A DNA stretch of 64,000 nucleotides from Xanthobacteraceae bacterium (GTDB lineage: Bacteria; Pseudomonadota; Alphaproteobacteria; Rhizobiales; Xanthobacteraceae): NCBI GenBank assembly GCA_019745775.1, contig JAIESR010000006.1:186001-250000 (forward strand), given 5' to 3'. Numbering within the stretch: position 1 is the stretch's first letter; every line of letters starts with the position of its first letter. The notes under the pieces are model-generated. The model was not told the origin of the DNA, ran no database searches, and saw nothing but the letters and a program-made list of their open reading frames with translations. This document shows positions 8,183-17,443 of the stretch, piece by piece. A program made the position numbers and the translations under genes.

Positions 8183-9712
8183 ATGTCAGTTATCGAGATT
8201 TCGCGCGAACGGCCCGACGTGCTTGTTGTGGGCGCCGGCAATGCCGCGCTCTGTACCGCAATCTCCGCCAGTGAAAACGGCGCGCGTGTCCTGATGCTGG
8301 AGGCCGCGCCGCTCGAAGAGCGCGGTGGCAACTCGCACTTCACCGGCGGCGCCTTCCGTTTCGCCTATTCCGGCGTCGAGGATCTGCTCAAGGTCTTGCC
8401 GTCGATGGCGAACGAAGACCTCTCGAACGTCGACTTCGGCAGCTATACCGAGGAGCAGTATTTCGACGACATGTTCGAGCTGACGCAGTACCGCACCGAC
8501 CAGGACCTCTGCGAGATCCTGGTCCGCAACAGCCTCGAAACCGCGGCCTGGATGCATCGCCAGGGCGTGAAGCTGCAGCCCGGGCTCGGCCGGCAGGCCT
8601 ACAAGGTCGACGGCAAGTTCAAGTTCTGGGGCGGGCTCGCGCTGCACATCTGGGGCGGCGGCCCGGAAATGCTGAAGGCGCTCTATGGCACGGCCGAGCG
8701 GCGCGGCGTGAAGATCGTCTATGAGACGCCGGCCGTCGCGCTCATTCGCGAGCGTGGACGTGTGACCGGTGTCGTCGCCGAGCATCTGAGCGAGCGGGTC
8801 GAGATCAGGGCCGGCGCCGTGGTGCTGGCCTGCGGGAGCTTCGAGTCGAACCCCGAGATGCGCACGCGCTATCTCGGCCCCGGTTGGGAGCTCGCCAAGA
8901 TCCGCGGCACGCGCTTCAACATGGGCGCCGGCCTCAACATGGCGCTGGCGATCGGTGCGCGGCCCTATGGCAACTTCTCGGGTTGCCACTCGGTGGCGTG
9001 GGACATCAACGCGCCGCCCTATGGCGATCTCACGGTCGGCGACCAGTTCCAGAAGCACAATTATCCGTTCGGGCTCCTCATCAACGCCAAAGGCGAGCGT
9101 TACGTCGACGAGGGCCTGAACTTCCACAGCCATACCTATGCGAGGTATGGCGGCGAGATCATGCGTCAACCCGGCATGTTTGCCTGGCAGGTGTTCGATG
9201 CCAAGGCTCACCCGCTGCTGCGCGGTGAATACCGCATCCGCCGCGTGACCAAGGCGGAGGCGAACACGCTCGAAGAGCTGGCGCCCATGCTCGAAGGCGT
9301 CGATCCGGAGGCATTTCTGCGCACCGTGCGCGCCTACAACGCCGCCTGCACCAGCGACGTGCCGTTCAATCCGAACATCCTCGACGGCCGCAGCACCAAG
9401 GGCCTTGCTATCGAGAAAACCAACTGGGCGGTCGCGCTCGATACGCCGCCTTACCACGCTTATCACGTCACCACCGGCGTCACTTTCACCTTCGGCGGCG
9501 TGAAGATTACCAAGCAGGGCGAAATCGAAGATCTGTACGGCCGCGTGATCCCGGGCCTCTATGCGGCCGGCGAAATGGTCGGCGGATTGTTCTTCCATAA
9601 TTATGCGAGCGGCACCGGGCTGATGTCCGGCGCGACCTTCGGCCGCCTCGCCGGGCGCAACGCGGCCGGATTTGCCAAGACGCACGGCGCCGCAGCGACA
9701 GCACGGGCGTAA
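8183..9712 (+). CDS. tcuA: TcuA-like FAD-dependent tricarballylate dehydrogenase
   Basis: TcuA oxidises tricarballylate to cis-aconitate, passing electrons to a partner (TcuB in Salmonella). This 509-residue protein belongs to the fumarate reductase flavoprotein fold. An N-terminal ADP-binding motif G-A-G-N-A-A (17-22) is followed by an acidic strand end and an R-G-G-N-S motif. The C-terminal FAD segment reads G-L-Y-A-A-G-E-M-V-G-G near residues 455-465, then S-G-T-G-L-M-S-G. The G-A-G-N-A-A-L-C start and R-G-G-N-S motif are features I associate with TcuA. No tcuB or tcuC is nearby. It is immediately upstream of a second MmgE/PrpD gene (3-base gap). Substrate assignment is inferred; other 2-enoate-reductase-like flavoproteins share the fold. 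Confidence 0.78.
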   Translation: MSVIEISRERPDVLVVGAGNAALCTAISASENGARVLMLEAAPLEERGGNSHFTGGAFRFAYSGVEDLLKVLPSMANEDLSNVDFGSYTEEQYFDDMFELTQYRTDQDLCEILVRNSLETAAWMHRQGVKLQPGLGRQAYKVDGKFKFWGGLALHIWGGGPEMLKALYGTAERRGVKIVYETPAVALIRERGRVTGVVAEHLSERVEIRAGAVVLACGSFESNPEMRTRYLGPGWELAKIRGTRFNMGAGLNMALAIGARPYGNFSGCHSVAWDINAPPYGDLTVGDQFQKHNYPFGLLINAKGERYVDEGLNFHSHTYARYGGEIMRQPGMFAWQVFDAKAHPLLRGEYRIRRVTKAEANTLEELAPMLEGVDPEAFLRTVRAYNAACTSDVPFNPNILDGRSTKGLAIEKTNWAVALDTPPYHAYHVTTGVTFTFGGVKITKQGEIEDLYGRVIPGLYAAGEMVGGLFFHNYASGTGLMSGATFGRLAGRNAAGFAKTHGAAATARA

Positions 9713-9715
9713 GCG

Positions 9716-11062
9716 ATGCTTAACCGGACGCAACAGACGGCGGCGCAGCAGTTGGCGGACTTCGCCGTGGCGTTGACGTTCGACGATTTGCCGCCGTCGG
9801 TGGTGAAGCTCGCCAAGCAATGTCTCGCTGACGCCGTTGCCTGCGCGGTCTACGGCCAGCGGTTCCCCTGGTCGCAGATGGTGTTGGCGGAGGCGATATC
9901 GAGCGGCGCCGGCGGTCCTTGTCGCCTTCCGGGCGTGGACGGCCAGAGTCTTCATGTGCCGCAGGCGGCGCTTGCGCTCGGCACCTTCGCGCATGCGTTC
10001 GAGCTCGACAATCTGCGCGCCCCCGGCGCCGGCGTGCATGGCGGTGCCACGGTGGCGCTGCCGGCGCTGATGATGGCGCAGGCGTGCAACGCCAGCGGCC
10101 GTGACCTCGTCACAGCCATTGTTGCCGGCGTCGAGGTGATGTTCCGCATCGGCGCGGCGACGCTGCATTCGGCCGAGAAAGTCGGCTTCCACGGGCCGGG
10201 CATGACCGGGCCGTTCGGCTCCGCAGCCGCCTGCGCGTCGCTGATGAAGCTCACGGCCGCCGAAACCGCCAACGCGTTCGGCGTCGCCGGCTCGCTCGCC
10301 GGCGGCTTGCTGGCATTCGCCAAGTCTGGCTCGGGCGGGATGATCAAGCGGCTGCATCTGGGACGCGCCGCCGAGAGCGGCGTCATTGCAGCGCGCCTGG
10401 CGCAGCGGGGCTACGAGGGACCGCCCGCGGTGCTGGAGGGACGCTACGGCCTGCTCGAAGCGTTCTGCGAGGAGACCGATCCGCGCCTGCTGACCCAGGG
10501 TCTCGGCGAGACCTGGGAGATCGAGCGCCTCTGCATCAAGCGCTATGCCTCGCACGTCACCACGCATGTACCGGTGCAAATGCTGCGCGGCTTCATGGAG
10601 CGGCATGGCTTTGCTGGCGACGATATCGCCGAGATGGCGGTCGACGCGTCGGCCAAGGTCGTATCGCATCACAGCGGCGTCGATCCCGGCGATATCATGC
10701 TGGCGCAGTATTCGGTGCCGTTCTGCCTGGCAATCGCGTCCTACCACGATCCGTGCGACCCGGACATCTTCAGCGACACGACGGCGGCCGATCCGCGCGT
10801 GCGCGACCTTGCCCGGCGGGTGCGCGTGAGCGCCGACGGCGGCCGCAAGGGCTGGAGCGCGCGTATCGCCGTTACATTGCGGGATGGCCGGCGCTTCGAG
10901 GACGCGAAGGAGACGTTCCTTGGTTGCCCGCCCACGCCGATGTCCGATGAGCAGTTGCGCTTCAAGTTCGAACGGCTTTGCAAGGACGCGCCAGTTAGTC
11001 CATCGCTGTTCGACAGACTGATGCAGCTTGAGACGCTGCCGTCGCTCGCCGGCACGCTATGA
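9716..11062 (+). CDS. MmgE/PrpD family protein (second copy)
   Basis: At 448 residues this is a second, clearly diverged member of the 2-methylcitrate dehydratase family. It shows the A-C-A-V-Y-G segment near residues 41-46, an H-A-F-E-L-D-N block (about 93-99) where many members have D-D, a G-V-E-V-M-F-R-I-G segment, H-G-P-G-M-T-G-P-F-G-S-A, and an M-I-K-R-L-H-L-G-R block. It starts three bases after the tcuA-like stop and overlaps the next gene by four bases (ATGA), so tcuA, this gene and the molybdenum subunit gene form one transcription unit. A cis-aconitate isomerase, decarboxylase or hydratase role would fit the tcuA context. Confidence 0.85.
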   Translation: MLNRTQQTAAQQLADFAVALTFDDLPPSVVKLAKQCLADAVACAVYGQRFPWSQMVLAEAISSGAGGPCRLPGVDGQSLHVPQAALALGTFAHAFELDNLRAPGAGVHGGATVALPALMMAQACNASGRDLVTAIVAGVEVMFRIGAATLHSAEKVGFHGPGMTGPFGSAAACASLMKLTAAETANAFGVAGSLAGGLLAFAKSGSGGMIKRLHLGRAAESGVIAARLAQRGYEGPPAVLEGRYGLLEAFCEETDPRLLTQGLGETWEIERLCIKRYASHVTTHVPVQMLRGFMERHGFAGDDIAEMAVDASAKVVSHHSGVDPGDIMLAQYSVPFCLAIASYHDPCDPDIFSDTTAADPRVRDLARRVRVSADGGRKGWSARIAVTLRDGRRFEDAKETFLGCPPTPMSDEQLRFKFERLCKDAPVSPSLFDRLMQLETLPSLAGTL

Positions 11063-13362
11063 GCGGCGCGCCCAGCAAGTCGAATACCTTCGTGGGCAGC
11101 CCGATCGAGCGGGTCGAGGATCTGCGCTTCCTGCGCGGCCGCGGCCAATATGTCGACGACCTTGCGCTCGACGGCATGCTGCACGCCGCGATCCTGCGCA
11201 GCTCGGTGGCGCACGGCCATATCATGTCCATCGATGTGACGGCGGCGCTGGCCCGCACCGGCGTGCACGCCGTGGTCACGGCGGCCGACGTGGTCGCGGC
11301 GCTCGGCGCCGTACCGGCAATTCCGATGCGGCAGGAGCAGATGCCGGTGTTCAAGCCCTACGAACAGCCGGCGATCGCGCACGGCAAGGTACGCTATGTC
11401 GGCGAGCCGGTCGCGGTTGTCGTCGCCGACAGCCAGGCGATCGCGGAGGATGCGCTTGAGGCGATCGAGTTGACTATCGAGGCGCTGCCTGCGGCGACGG
11501 GCCCGCATTCGGAGGAGGCGCTGCTGGTCGAGAGTACGGGAACGAATTGCGCGGCGACCCTGACTGCCGTGCGCGGCGACGCCGATGCGGCTTTCAAGGA
11601 CGCGCCGTATGTGCGGCGCGAGCGCTTCCGGGTGCAGCGCCACACCGCGGTGCCGATGGAATCGCGCGGGCTTCTGGCCGATTGGGGCACGTCGCGTGCC
11701 CATCTGACGGTCTATGGCGCCGCCAAGGTTGCCTTCACCATCCGCCGGATCCTGGCGACACAATTCTCGCTGGCGGAAGACGCCATCGCCATGATCGAAG
11801 GTGATGTCGGCGGCGCCTTTGGCGTGCGCGGGGAGTTCTATCCCGAGGATTTCCTGATTCCGTTCGCATCGAGGACCGTCGGCCGTCCAGTAAAGTGGAT
11901 CGAGGACCGGCGCGAGCATCTGACCGCAACCAATCACGCGCGCGATGTCGCATGCGAGATCGAGATTGCTTGCGAGCGCGACGGCACCATCCGGGCGTTG
12001 CGCGGCCACGCCCATGCCGACGTCGGGGCCTATCTGCGCACCAACGGCGCGACCGGCGCACGCAATGTCGCGCAGGTGCTGTCGGGCCCGTATAGCATTC
12101 CCAACATCCGCGTCGACGTGTCGGTGCATGTCAGCAACAAGACGCCGGTCGGCACGTATCGTGGTCCCGGTCGTTTTGAAGCCGACTTCTTCCGCGAGCG
12201 GTTGCTGGACATGGTCGCCCGCGATCTCAAGCTCGACGGCGTCGAATTCCGCCGGCGCAATCTGATCGCCGAAGCGCAGATGCCGTATGCCCTGGCAACG
12301 GTGGTGCCGCTCAATATCGCGACCGAGACGGACACGGGCGAGTACCGGGAGACGCTCGATCGCTGCCTCGTGGAGATCGGCTGGAACGAGAAAACGGCGC
12401 TGCAAGGCAGGCTGGTGGACGGCCGTTACCATGGCCTCGCGGTCGGTTGCTACCTCGAAGGTGGTGCGTCCGGTCCGCGCGAGAATGCGCGCATGGTGCT
12501 CGAAACCGACGGCACGGTCTCGGTCTATGTCGGCTCCTCGGCGGTGGGCCAGGGGCTCGAAACCATCTTCACACAGATCGCGGCCGATGCCCTGGAGATG
12601 CCGCTCGACCGGATCCGGGGCGTCTATCACGGCTCGACCACGCATGTGCGCGAAGGTTTTGGTTCGTTCAGCTCGCGTTCGACGGTGATGGGCGGTTCGG
12701 CGGTGATCGACGCGGCCAACAATCTGAAGGCAGCTATTCGCGCGGCTGCCGCGAAGGGGCTGCGCTGCGATGCCGACGCGGTCACGATCGAAGCAGGGCA
12801 GGCGATTGGTCCGGGCAGGCTCTCGATCGCCCTCGCGGCGCTGGCAGCCGGCGGCATTTCCGCAGAAGGCACCTTCGCCAGCACCAAGCGCACCTATAGC
12901 TACGGCGCTCACGCGGTTCACGTCGCGGTCGATCCGAAGACCGGTCAGGTCGCCGTGCTCGACTACGTCGCGGTCGAGGATGTCGGGCGCATCGTCAATC
13001 CCATGACGCTGCACGGGCAGGGTACCGGCGCCATCGTGCAGGGGCTGGGCGGCGCCTTCCTAGAGCATCTCGTCTATGACGAGGACGGTCAGTTGCTCAC
13101 CGGCTCGCTCGCCGATTACCTGATGCCGACCGCCAGTGATTTCCCGAGCATCCGCACGGTGGCGCTCGAATCGAAGCCGACGCCGCACAATCCGCTCGGC
13201 GCCAAGGGGGCCGGCGAGGGCGGGATCATCCCGGTGGGCGGCGTTATCGCCAATGCTGTCGCCGCAGCGCTTTCCTCGCTCGGTGTCGAACCGCGAGAGC
13301 TGCCGCTGTCGCCGTCGCGACTGTGGCAGCTCATCCAGGTGGCGAAGGGCTCGTCGCGCTAG
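11059..13362 (+). CDS. Xanthine dehydrogenase family molybdopterin-binding subunit, orphan
   Basis: This 767-residue protein is a large subunit of the molybdenum hydroxylase family (CO dehydrogenase, xanthine dehydrogenase, aldehyde oxidase). It begins with the R-V-E-D-L-R-F-L-R-G-R-G-Q-Y family opener and has a G-D-V-G-G-A-F-G-V-R-G loop, a G-T-Y-R-G-P-G-R active-site loop, G-Q-G-L-E-T for the cofactor, and G-A-K-G-A-G-E-G-G near the C-terminus with the presumed catalytic Glu. The [2Fe-2S] and FAD subunits that normally accompany such subunits are not in the neighbourhood, so they are encoded elsewhere or are not used. It overlaps the upstream PrpD gene by four bases. The substrate is unknown. 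Confidence 0.85.
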   Translation: MSGAPSKSNTFVGSPIERVEDLRFLRGRGQYVDDLALDGMLHAAILRSSVAHGHIMSIDVTAALARTGVHAVVTAADVVAALGAVPAIPMRQEQMPVFKPYEQPAIAHGKVRYVGEPVAVVVADSQAIAEDALEAIELTIEALPAATGPHSEEALLVESTGTNCAATLTAVRGDADAAFKDAPYVRRERFRVQRHTAVPMESRGLLADWGTSRAHLTVYGAAKVAFTIRRILATQFSLAEDAIAMIEGDVGGAFGVRGEFYPEDFLIPFASRTVGRPVKWIEDRREHLTATNHARDVACEIEIACERDGTIRALRGHAHADVGAYLRTNGATGARNVAQVLSGPYSIPNIRVDVSVHVSNKTPVGTYRGPGRFEADFFRERLLDMVARDLKLDGVEFRRRNLIAEAQMPYALATVVPLNIATETDTGEYRETLDRCLVEIGWNEKTALQGRLVDGRYHGLAVGCYLEGGASGPRENARMVLETDGTVSVYVGSSAVGQGLETIFTQIAADALEMPLDRIRGVYHGSTTHVREGFGSFSSRSTVMGGSAVIDAANNLKAAIRAAAAKGLRCDADAVTIEAGQAIGPGRLSIALAALAAGGISAEGTFASTKRTYSYGAHAVHVAVDPKTGQVAVLDYVAVEDVGRIVNPMTLHGQGTGAIVQGLGGAFLEHLVYDEDGQLLTGSLADYLMPTASDFPSIRTVALESKPTPHNPLGAKGAGEGGIIPVGGVIANAVAAALSSLGVEPRELPLSPSRLWQLIQVAKGSSR

Positions 13363-13487
13363 GCGTTTGATGGCGTCACAGCTTCGTCCTGTCGCACCAC
13401 GCAAAGCCGATGCCGATTTGACATTTGCGCCTTCTGCGATCCAATGTCCAAGACACGACAAGAATAACAATCGAACGAGGAAGCGCC

Positions 13488-14516
13488 GTGCCGACCACAG
13501 TCCGCATTCTGTTGTGCTTGTTTTCTTGTCTGTTGCTCTCGCCGACAGAGCGGTCGAATGCGCAGGGGGCGTCGGATTTCTACAGTCAGAAGACAATCAG
13601 GTTCGTGGTCACCTATGAGCCCGGCGGCTCCTACGACATCTATGCGCGGCTCGTCACGGCGCATCTGGGCAAGCACATTCCAGGGAATCCTTCATTCAAC
13701 GTCCAATATATGCCGGGCGCCGGCGGCCTGATCGGGATCCTGCACCTTTACGAGAAGGCGGCGCAGGACGGGACCGAAATGGCGATCCTGCCGCGCGACG
13801 TGGCCATCAATCAGATGCTGCGGCCGGAGCAGGCGCGATACGACGCGCGCCGCTACAATTGGATCGGCACGATCTCGAGCTATGCCGGCGTGATGTTTGT
13901 TGCCAGCCGCACGGGCGTGAAGACGGCGGACGATCTGCGCAGCGTCCAGGTGATTGCGGGCTCGTGGGGCCCGACAACCGAAACCTACATCACCCCCACG
14001 CTGCTCAATGCACTGGCCGGAACGAAATTCAAGCTGGTCACCGGCTATCGCGGCGGACCGGATGTCGACCTCGCCGTCGAGCGCGGCGAGGTGGACGGAC
14101 GGATGTCGTCCTGGACCCTTCTGAAGACCCAGCGCGAGCGTTGGCTGAACGACAAGTTTGTCGTCATCCCGTTTCAGGCCGGCATCAGGTCGCATCCCGA
14201 GCTCAAGGGCATTCCCCTCGTTAGCGATCTCGCGACCACCGAGGAGGGGCGCCGGATCCTGGAATTCCAGAACTCGGACGCGGGTATCGGCTGGAGCGTG
14301 GTGGCGCCGCCAAACGTCCCCGCCGACCGGGTCGCGATCTTGCGCGCCGCGTTCGACAAGACGATGCGCGACCCGGAATTCCTCGCGGAAGCCCGGAAAC
14401 GCGGATTTGAAATCAATCCGGCGACCGGGCAGGAGCTGGAAGCGATCGTCGGGCGCACGATCGCGACCCCTGCCGACGCCCTGGTTCGCCTGAAGAATAT
14501 CCTCGCGACAAAATAA
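13488..14516 (+). CDS. TctC/Bug family periplasmic binding protein
   Basis: The start is a GTG at 13488 with GAGGA upstream; a longer frame from 13425 would put 21 polar residues before the signal peptide. The 342-residue product has a Sec signal ending near S-N-A-Q. The mature part shows the Bug fold marks: an F-Y-x-x-K-T-I-R start, Y-E-P-G-G-S-Y-D, M-P-G-A-G-G (about 75) and G-Y-R-G-G. It belongs to the longer subtype with the F-Y-x-G-K opening rather than the Y-P-x-R-P-I subtype. These proteins bind carboxylates or amides. A TTGACA lies at 13418-13423 in the 125-base gap upstream, without a good -10. The downstream partner is a frameshifted amidohydrolase. Confidence 0.85.
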   Translation: MPTTVRILLCLFSCLLLSPTERSNAQGASDFYSQKTIRFVVTYEPGGSYDIYARLVTAHLGKHIPGNPSFNVQYMPGAGGLIGILHLYEKAAQDGTEMAILPRDVAINQMLRPEQARYDARRYNWIGTISSYAGVMFVASRTGVKTADDLRSVQVIAGSWGPTTETYITPTLLNALAGTKFKLVTGYRGGPDVDLAVERGEVDGRMSSWTLLKTQRERWLNDKFVVIPFQAGIRSHPELKGIPLVSDLATTEEGRRILEFQNSDAGIGWSVVAPPNVPADRVAILRAAFDKTMRDPEFLAEARKRGFEINPATGQELEAIVGRTIATPADALVRLKNILATK

Positions 14517-14583
14517 CGGCCGCGCACGGCGGCGCTGCCCGACAACGCACCTATGACAACGCACGTATAATGGAGACTGCCCT

Positions 14584-15509
14584 TTGCTGATCGACTGGCA
14601 CGTTCACATCAACGATCCAAAATTCCTCGGGCCGCCCTGGTGGTCGCATACGGTGCCGATGACGGTTGAGCACGCGCTGGCTGCGCACGAGCTGATCGGG
14701 CTCGACCGCACCGTCATCAGCAATGCGGTGCACTACATCCGCCACATGAAGACCGACAAGGAGATCGTGGCGGCGCTGGAAAGCTCAAACCGTCACCTTG
14801 CGGCGTGCCGCGACAAGCATCCTGACAAGTTCGTCTGCATGGCGACCTGCATCCCTGGCGGTGGCGACGCTTATTGGCGCGAGCTGGAACGCGCCGTCAA
14901 AGAGGATGACGCCCGCGCCGTGATCATCAATTCAAGCCATCACGGCCACTACCCGGATGAGGACGCCGCGAAGCCGTTCTTCAAGCTGGTGACCGATCTC
15001 GACATACCGGTGTTCATCCATCCCGGCGATGCGACCACGCCGGCGATGGCCGACTACCGTCTGGCGTCGAGCATCGGCCGGCCCGCGGACAATTGCCTGT
15101 CGCTGGCGCGGTTGATCGTCCGCGGCATCTTCGAACAGTTCCCGACCCTCAAGCTCGTCGGCAGCACTTGGGCGGCGGCATCTGCGAAGTGATTGGGCGC
15201 ATGGACTACGCCTACGATCTCCTCGATTTTTCGGTGTTCCTCGGTCCCTACGAGCCGATGCTGATCAAGCACTCACCGAGCCATTACCTCAAGATGATGT
15301 ATTTCGATTCCGCCTGCTATGCGCCGCCCGCCGCGGAGTGCTGCCTGAAGACGGTCGGGGAGGATCATTTCCTGTTCGGCACCGACTCGCCACCCATGGT
15401 CCCGCTGAAGCAGAAGGGGTTCGACATGATGAGCAAGATCGGCATGACCCCGAAACAGTATGACAAGGTGATGGGCGGCAATGCCGCGCGGCTGTTGAAG
15501 CTCAATTAG
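14584..15509 (+). pseudogene. Amidohydrolase-2 family protein with a one-base frameshift
   Basis: A TTG at 14584 with GGAG eight bases upstream opens the frame. Residues 1-194 read normally: H-x-H metal motif at His6 and His8, M-A-T-C-I-P near residue 80, and an F-I-H-P-G-D block. At 15165/15166 the frame breaks: the codons should read Ser-His-Leu-Gly-Gly-Gly-Ile-Cys, but one C is missing after AGC. The rest (D-Y-A-Y-D-L-L, later F-G-T-D-S-P-P-M with the metal Asp, and the C-terminal N-A-A-R-L-L motif) continues in the +2 frame to 15509. The intact protein would be about 308 residues. Either the gene is inactive or this is a sequencing error. It lies between two TctC genes. Confidence 0.85.
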
Positions 15510-15521
15510 CGGGATCGCCCG

Positions 15522-16556
15522 ATGCGATCGAGGTCCTCCGGCAAGGTGCGCTTCGCGATTGCGGCCCTGGCCACGATTGTGCTGTCGGGGGGCGCATGGG
15601 CACAAACCGTCGAAGAGTTCTACCGCGGCAAGACCATCTCGATGGTGATCGGCTATCCGGCCGGCGGCGCCAATGACCGCTACGCGCGGACCATGGCGCG
15701 CTACATCGGCAGGTACATTCCAGGCCAGCCGACCGTGACTTCCCGCAACATGCCGGGCGGCGGCAGCCTGATCGCGGCGAACCATGTATTCAACGTCGCG
15801 CCCCGGGATGGCACGGTCATCAGCTTGCTGGCGGCGACGATCCCGCTGGAGGAGGCGCTCGGAACGCAGGGCGCGCTTTTCAAGGCCGCTCAGTTCAATT
15901 GGATCGGCCGCATGGCCTCGTCGGTCAATATCACCTTCATGAACGCCGGCGCGCCGGTGAAGACCATCAAGGACGCGTTCACGCACGAGGCGATCCTCGG
16001 CGGTACCGGCCGCAGCGGCACGCCGACCGTCTACCCGTCGGTGCTGAGCAACGTGCTCGGCATGAAATTCAAGATCGTGATGGGTTACACCGGATCGGTC
16101 GCGGCGATGCTGGCGATGGAGCGCGGCGAGATTGACGGCCACTCGACCAGCGTCGATGGCGTGAAAGCCGCGCGCGAGGATTGGATCAGGGACAAGAAGA
16201 TCAACATTCTCGTGCAGTACGGCTTGCGCCCGCATCCGGATTTCCCGGACGTGCCGCTCTCGATCGACCTCGGCCGCACGCCTGAGGAGGTCCAGATCCT
16301 GCGCATCGTCGCGAACGCCACCGAGGTCGGCAAGATGACGCTGGCGCCGCCCGGCGTGCCGGCGGATCGCTTGCGGGCGCTGCGGCGCGCGTTCGACGCT
16401 GCGATCAAGGATCCCGACTATCTCGCGGAGATGCAGAAGCAACGTCTCGAGATCATCCCGCTGCCCGGCGAGGAGCTGCAGAGGATCGTCGCGGAAGCCG
16501 GCACCATTTCGCCTGCGATCCTCGACAAGGTCAAGGCGATCTATCCGCTCAACTGA
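15522..16556 (+). CDS. TctC/Bug family periplasmic binding protein
   Basis: This 344-residue protein has a signal peptide ending near G-G-A-W-A-Q (about residue 28), the opening E-E-F-Y-R-G-K-T-I, then Y-P-A-G-G-A-N-D, N-M-P-G-G-G-S and a G-Y-T-G-S loop before an E-R-G-E-I-D-G block. It is the F-Y-R-G-K-T subtype, like the copies at 13488, 23023, 37749 and 48023. It starts 12 bases after the broken amidohydrolase and ends 96 bases before the HpaH-like gene, so its ligand may be the acid processed by HpaH and HpaI, although that is inference. No TctA or TctB membrane proteins are nearby. Confidence 0.85.
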   Translation: MRSRSSGKVRFAIAALATIVLSGGAWAQTVEEFYRGKTISMVIGYPAGGANDRYARTMARYIGRYIPGQPTVTSRNMPGGGSLIAANHVFNVAPRDGTVISLLAATIPLEEALGTQGALFKAAQFNWIGRMASSVNITFMNAGAPVKTIKDAFTHEAILGGTGRSGTPTVYPSVLSNVLGMKFKIVMGYTGSVAAMLAMERGEIDGHSTSVDGVKAAREDWIRDKKINILVQYGLRPHPDFPDVPLSIDLGRTPEEVQILRIVANATEVGKMTLAPPGVPADRLRALRRAFDAAIKDPDYLAEMQKQRLEIIPLPGEELQRIVAEAGTISPAILDKVKAIYPLN

Positions 16557-16652
16557 CGCTGCGTCCTCGCATTGGTCGGCGCGCCGATTGATTTTGGTGC
16601 GGCAAACGTGACAATGGCGCGCCCACCGGATTTTCCCACCAGGAACACCGCC

Positions 16653-17435
16653 ATGCTGTCCCAAGCCGATCGCAAGAAAGCCGCTGACATCCTGATGACC
16701 GCGGAGAGAGAGCGGAAGCAGGCGCCACAGCTCACCAAGACCTGGCCCGACATCACCTTCGAGGACGCCTACGCGATCTCGACCGAGGTTGCCAACCGCA
16801 AGATCGCTGCCGGCGCGAAGCTGATCGGCCACAAGGTCGGGCTCACCTCGAAGGCAATGCAGCGTTCCTCGCAGATCGACGAGCCCGACTACGGGCACCT
16901 GCTCGACAACATGATGATCGCCGACGGCGCGCAGATTCCGCATGAGTCGTTCTGCCGCCCGCGGGTCGAGATCGAGCTCGCCTTCGTGCTCGGCAAGCGG
17001 CTGAAGGGCCCCGGCGTCGGCCTGCCGGACGTGCTGCGTGCGACCGAATACGTCGTGCCGGCGATCGAGATCGTCGACGCCCGGTTGCAGGACCAGCGAA
17101 AGATTTTCGACACCATCTCCGACAACGGCGCCGCAGCGGGGATCGTGATCGGCGGGCGCCCGGTCGGTCCGATGGACGTTGACCTGCGCTGGGTCGGCGG
17201 CATCATGTACAAGAATTCCGAGATCGAGGAGACCGGCGTCGCCGCGGGGGTGCTCGGTCACCCGGCGCTCGGCGTCGCTTGGCTCGCCAACAAGCTCGGC
17301 CAGCATGATGTGGCGCTCGAGCCGGGGCATCTTGTGCTCGCGGGCTCGTTCACGCGCGTGGTGTTCGCCAACAAGGGCGACACGCTGCACGCCGATTTCG
17401 GTTCGCTCGGCGGCATCGCCGTGCAGTTCGTCTGA
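16653..17435 (+). CDS. hpaH: 2-oxo-hept-4-ene-1,7-dioate hydratase (HpaH) family
   Basis: HpaH hydrates 2-oxohept-4-ene-1,7-dioate in the homoprotocatechuate meta-cleavage pathway; MhpD-type pentenoate hydratases are close relatives. I chose the ATG at 16653 (AGGA eight bases upstream), giving 260 residues; the frame is open further upstream. Family marks are the K-L-I-G-H-K-V-G-L-T-S motif near residue 55, the R-P-R-V-E-I-E-L-A-F metal-ligand block near residue 106, V-P-A-I-E-I-V-D-A-R and D-N-G-A-A-A-G. The HpaI aldolase follows eight bases later, which supports HpaH over MhpD. The upstream ring-cleavage enzymes (HpaD, HpaE, HpaF) are not here, so the pair may serve another oxo-acid. Confidence 0.85.
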   Translation: MLSQADRKKAADILMTAERERKQAPQLTKTWPDITFEDAYAISTEVANRKIAAGAKLIGHKVGLTSKAMQRSSQIDEPDYGHLLDNMMIADGAQIPHESFCRPRVEIELAFVLGKRLKGPGVGLPDVLRATEYVVPAIEIVDARLQDQRKIFDTISDNGAAAGIVIGGRPVGPMDVDLRWVGGIMYKNSEIEETGVAAGVLGHPALGVAWLANKLGQHDVALEPGHLVLAGSFTRVVFANKGDTLHADFGSLGGIAVQFV

Positions 17436-17443
17436 GGCGGCTG

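Noticed and set aside
8186-10747. An 853-codon minus-strand open frame opposite the tcuA-like and PrpD genes
   Set aside because: It crosses two real genes on the other strand and has the Arg/Ala/Asp-rich composition typical of shadows.
13418-13423. TTGACA as a promoter -35 for the TctC gene at 13488
   Set aside because: The hexamer is perfect, but no acceptable -10 is found 16-18 bases away; kept only as a remark in the gene entry.
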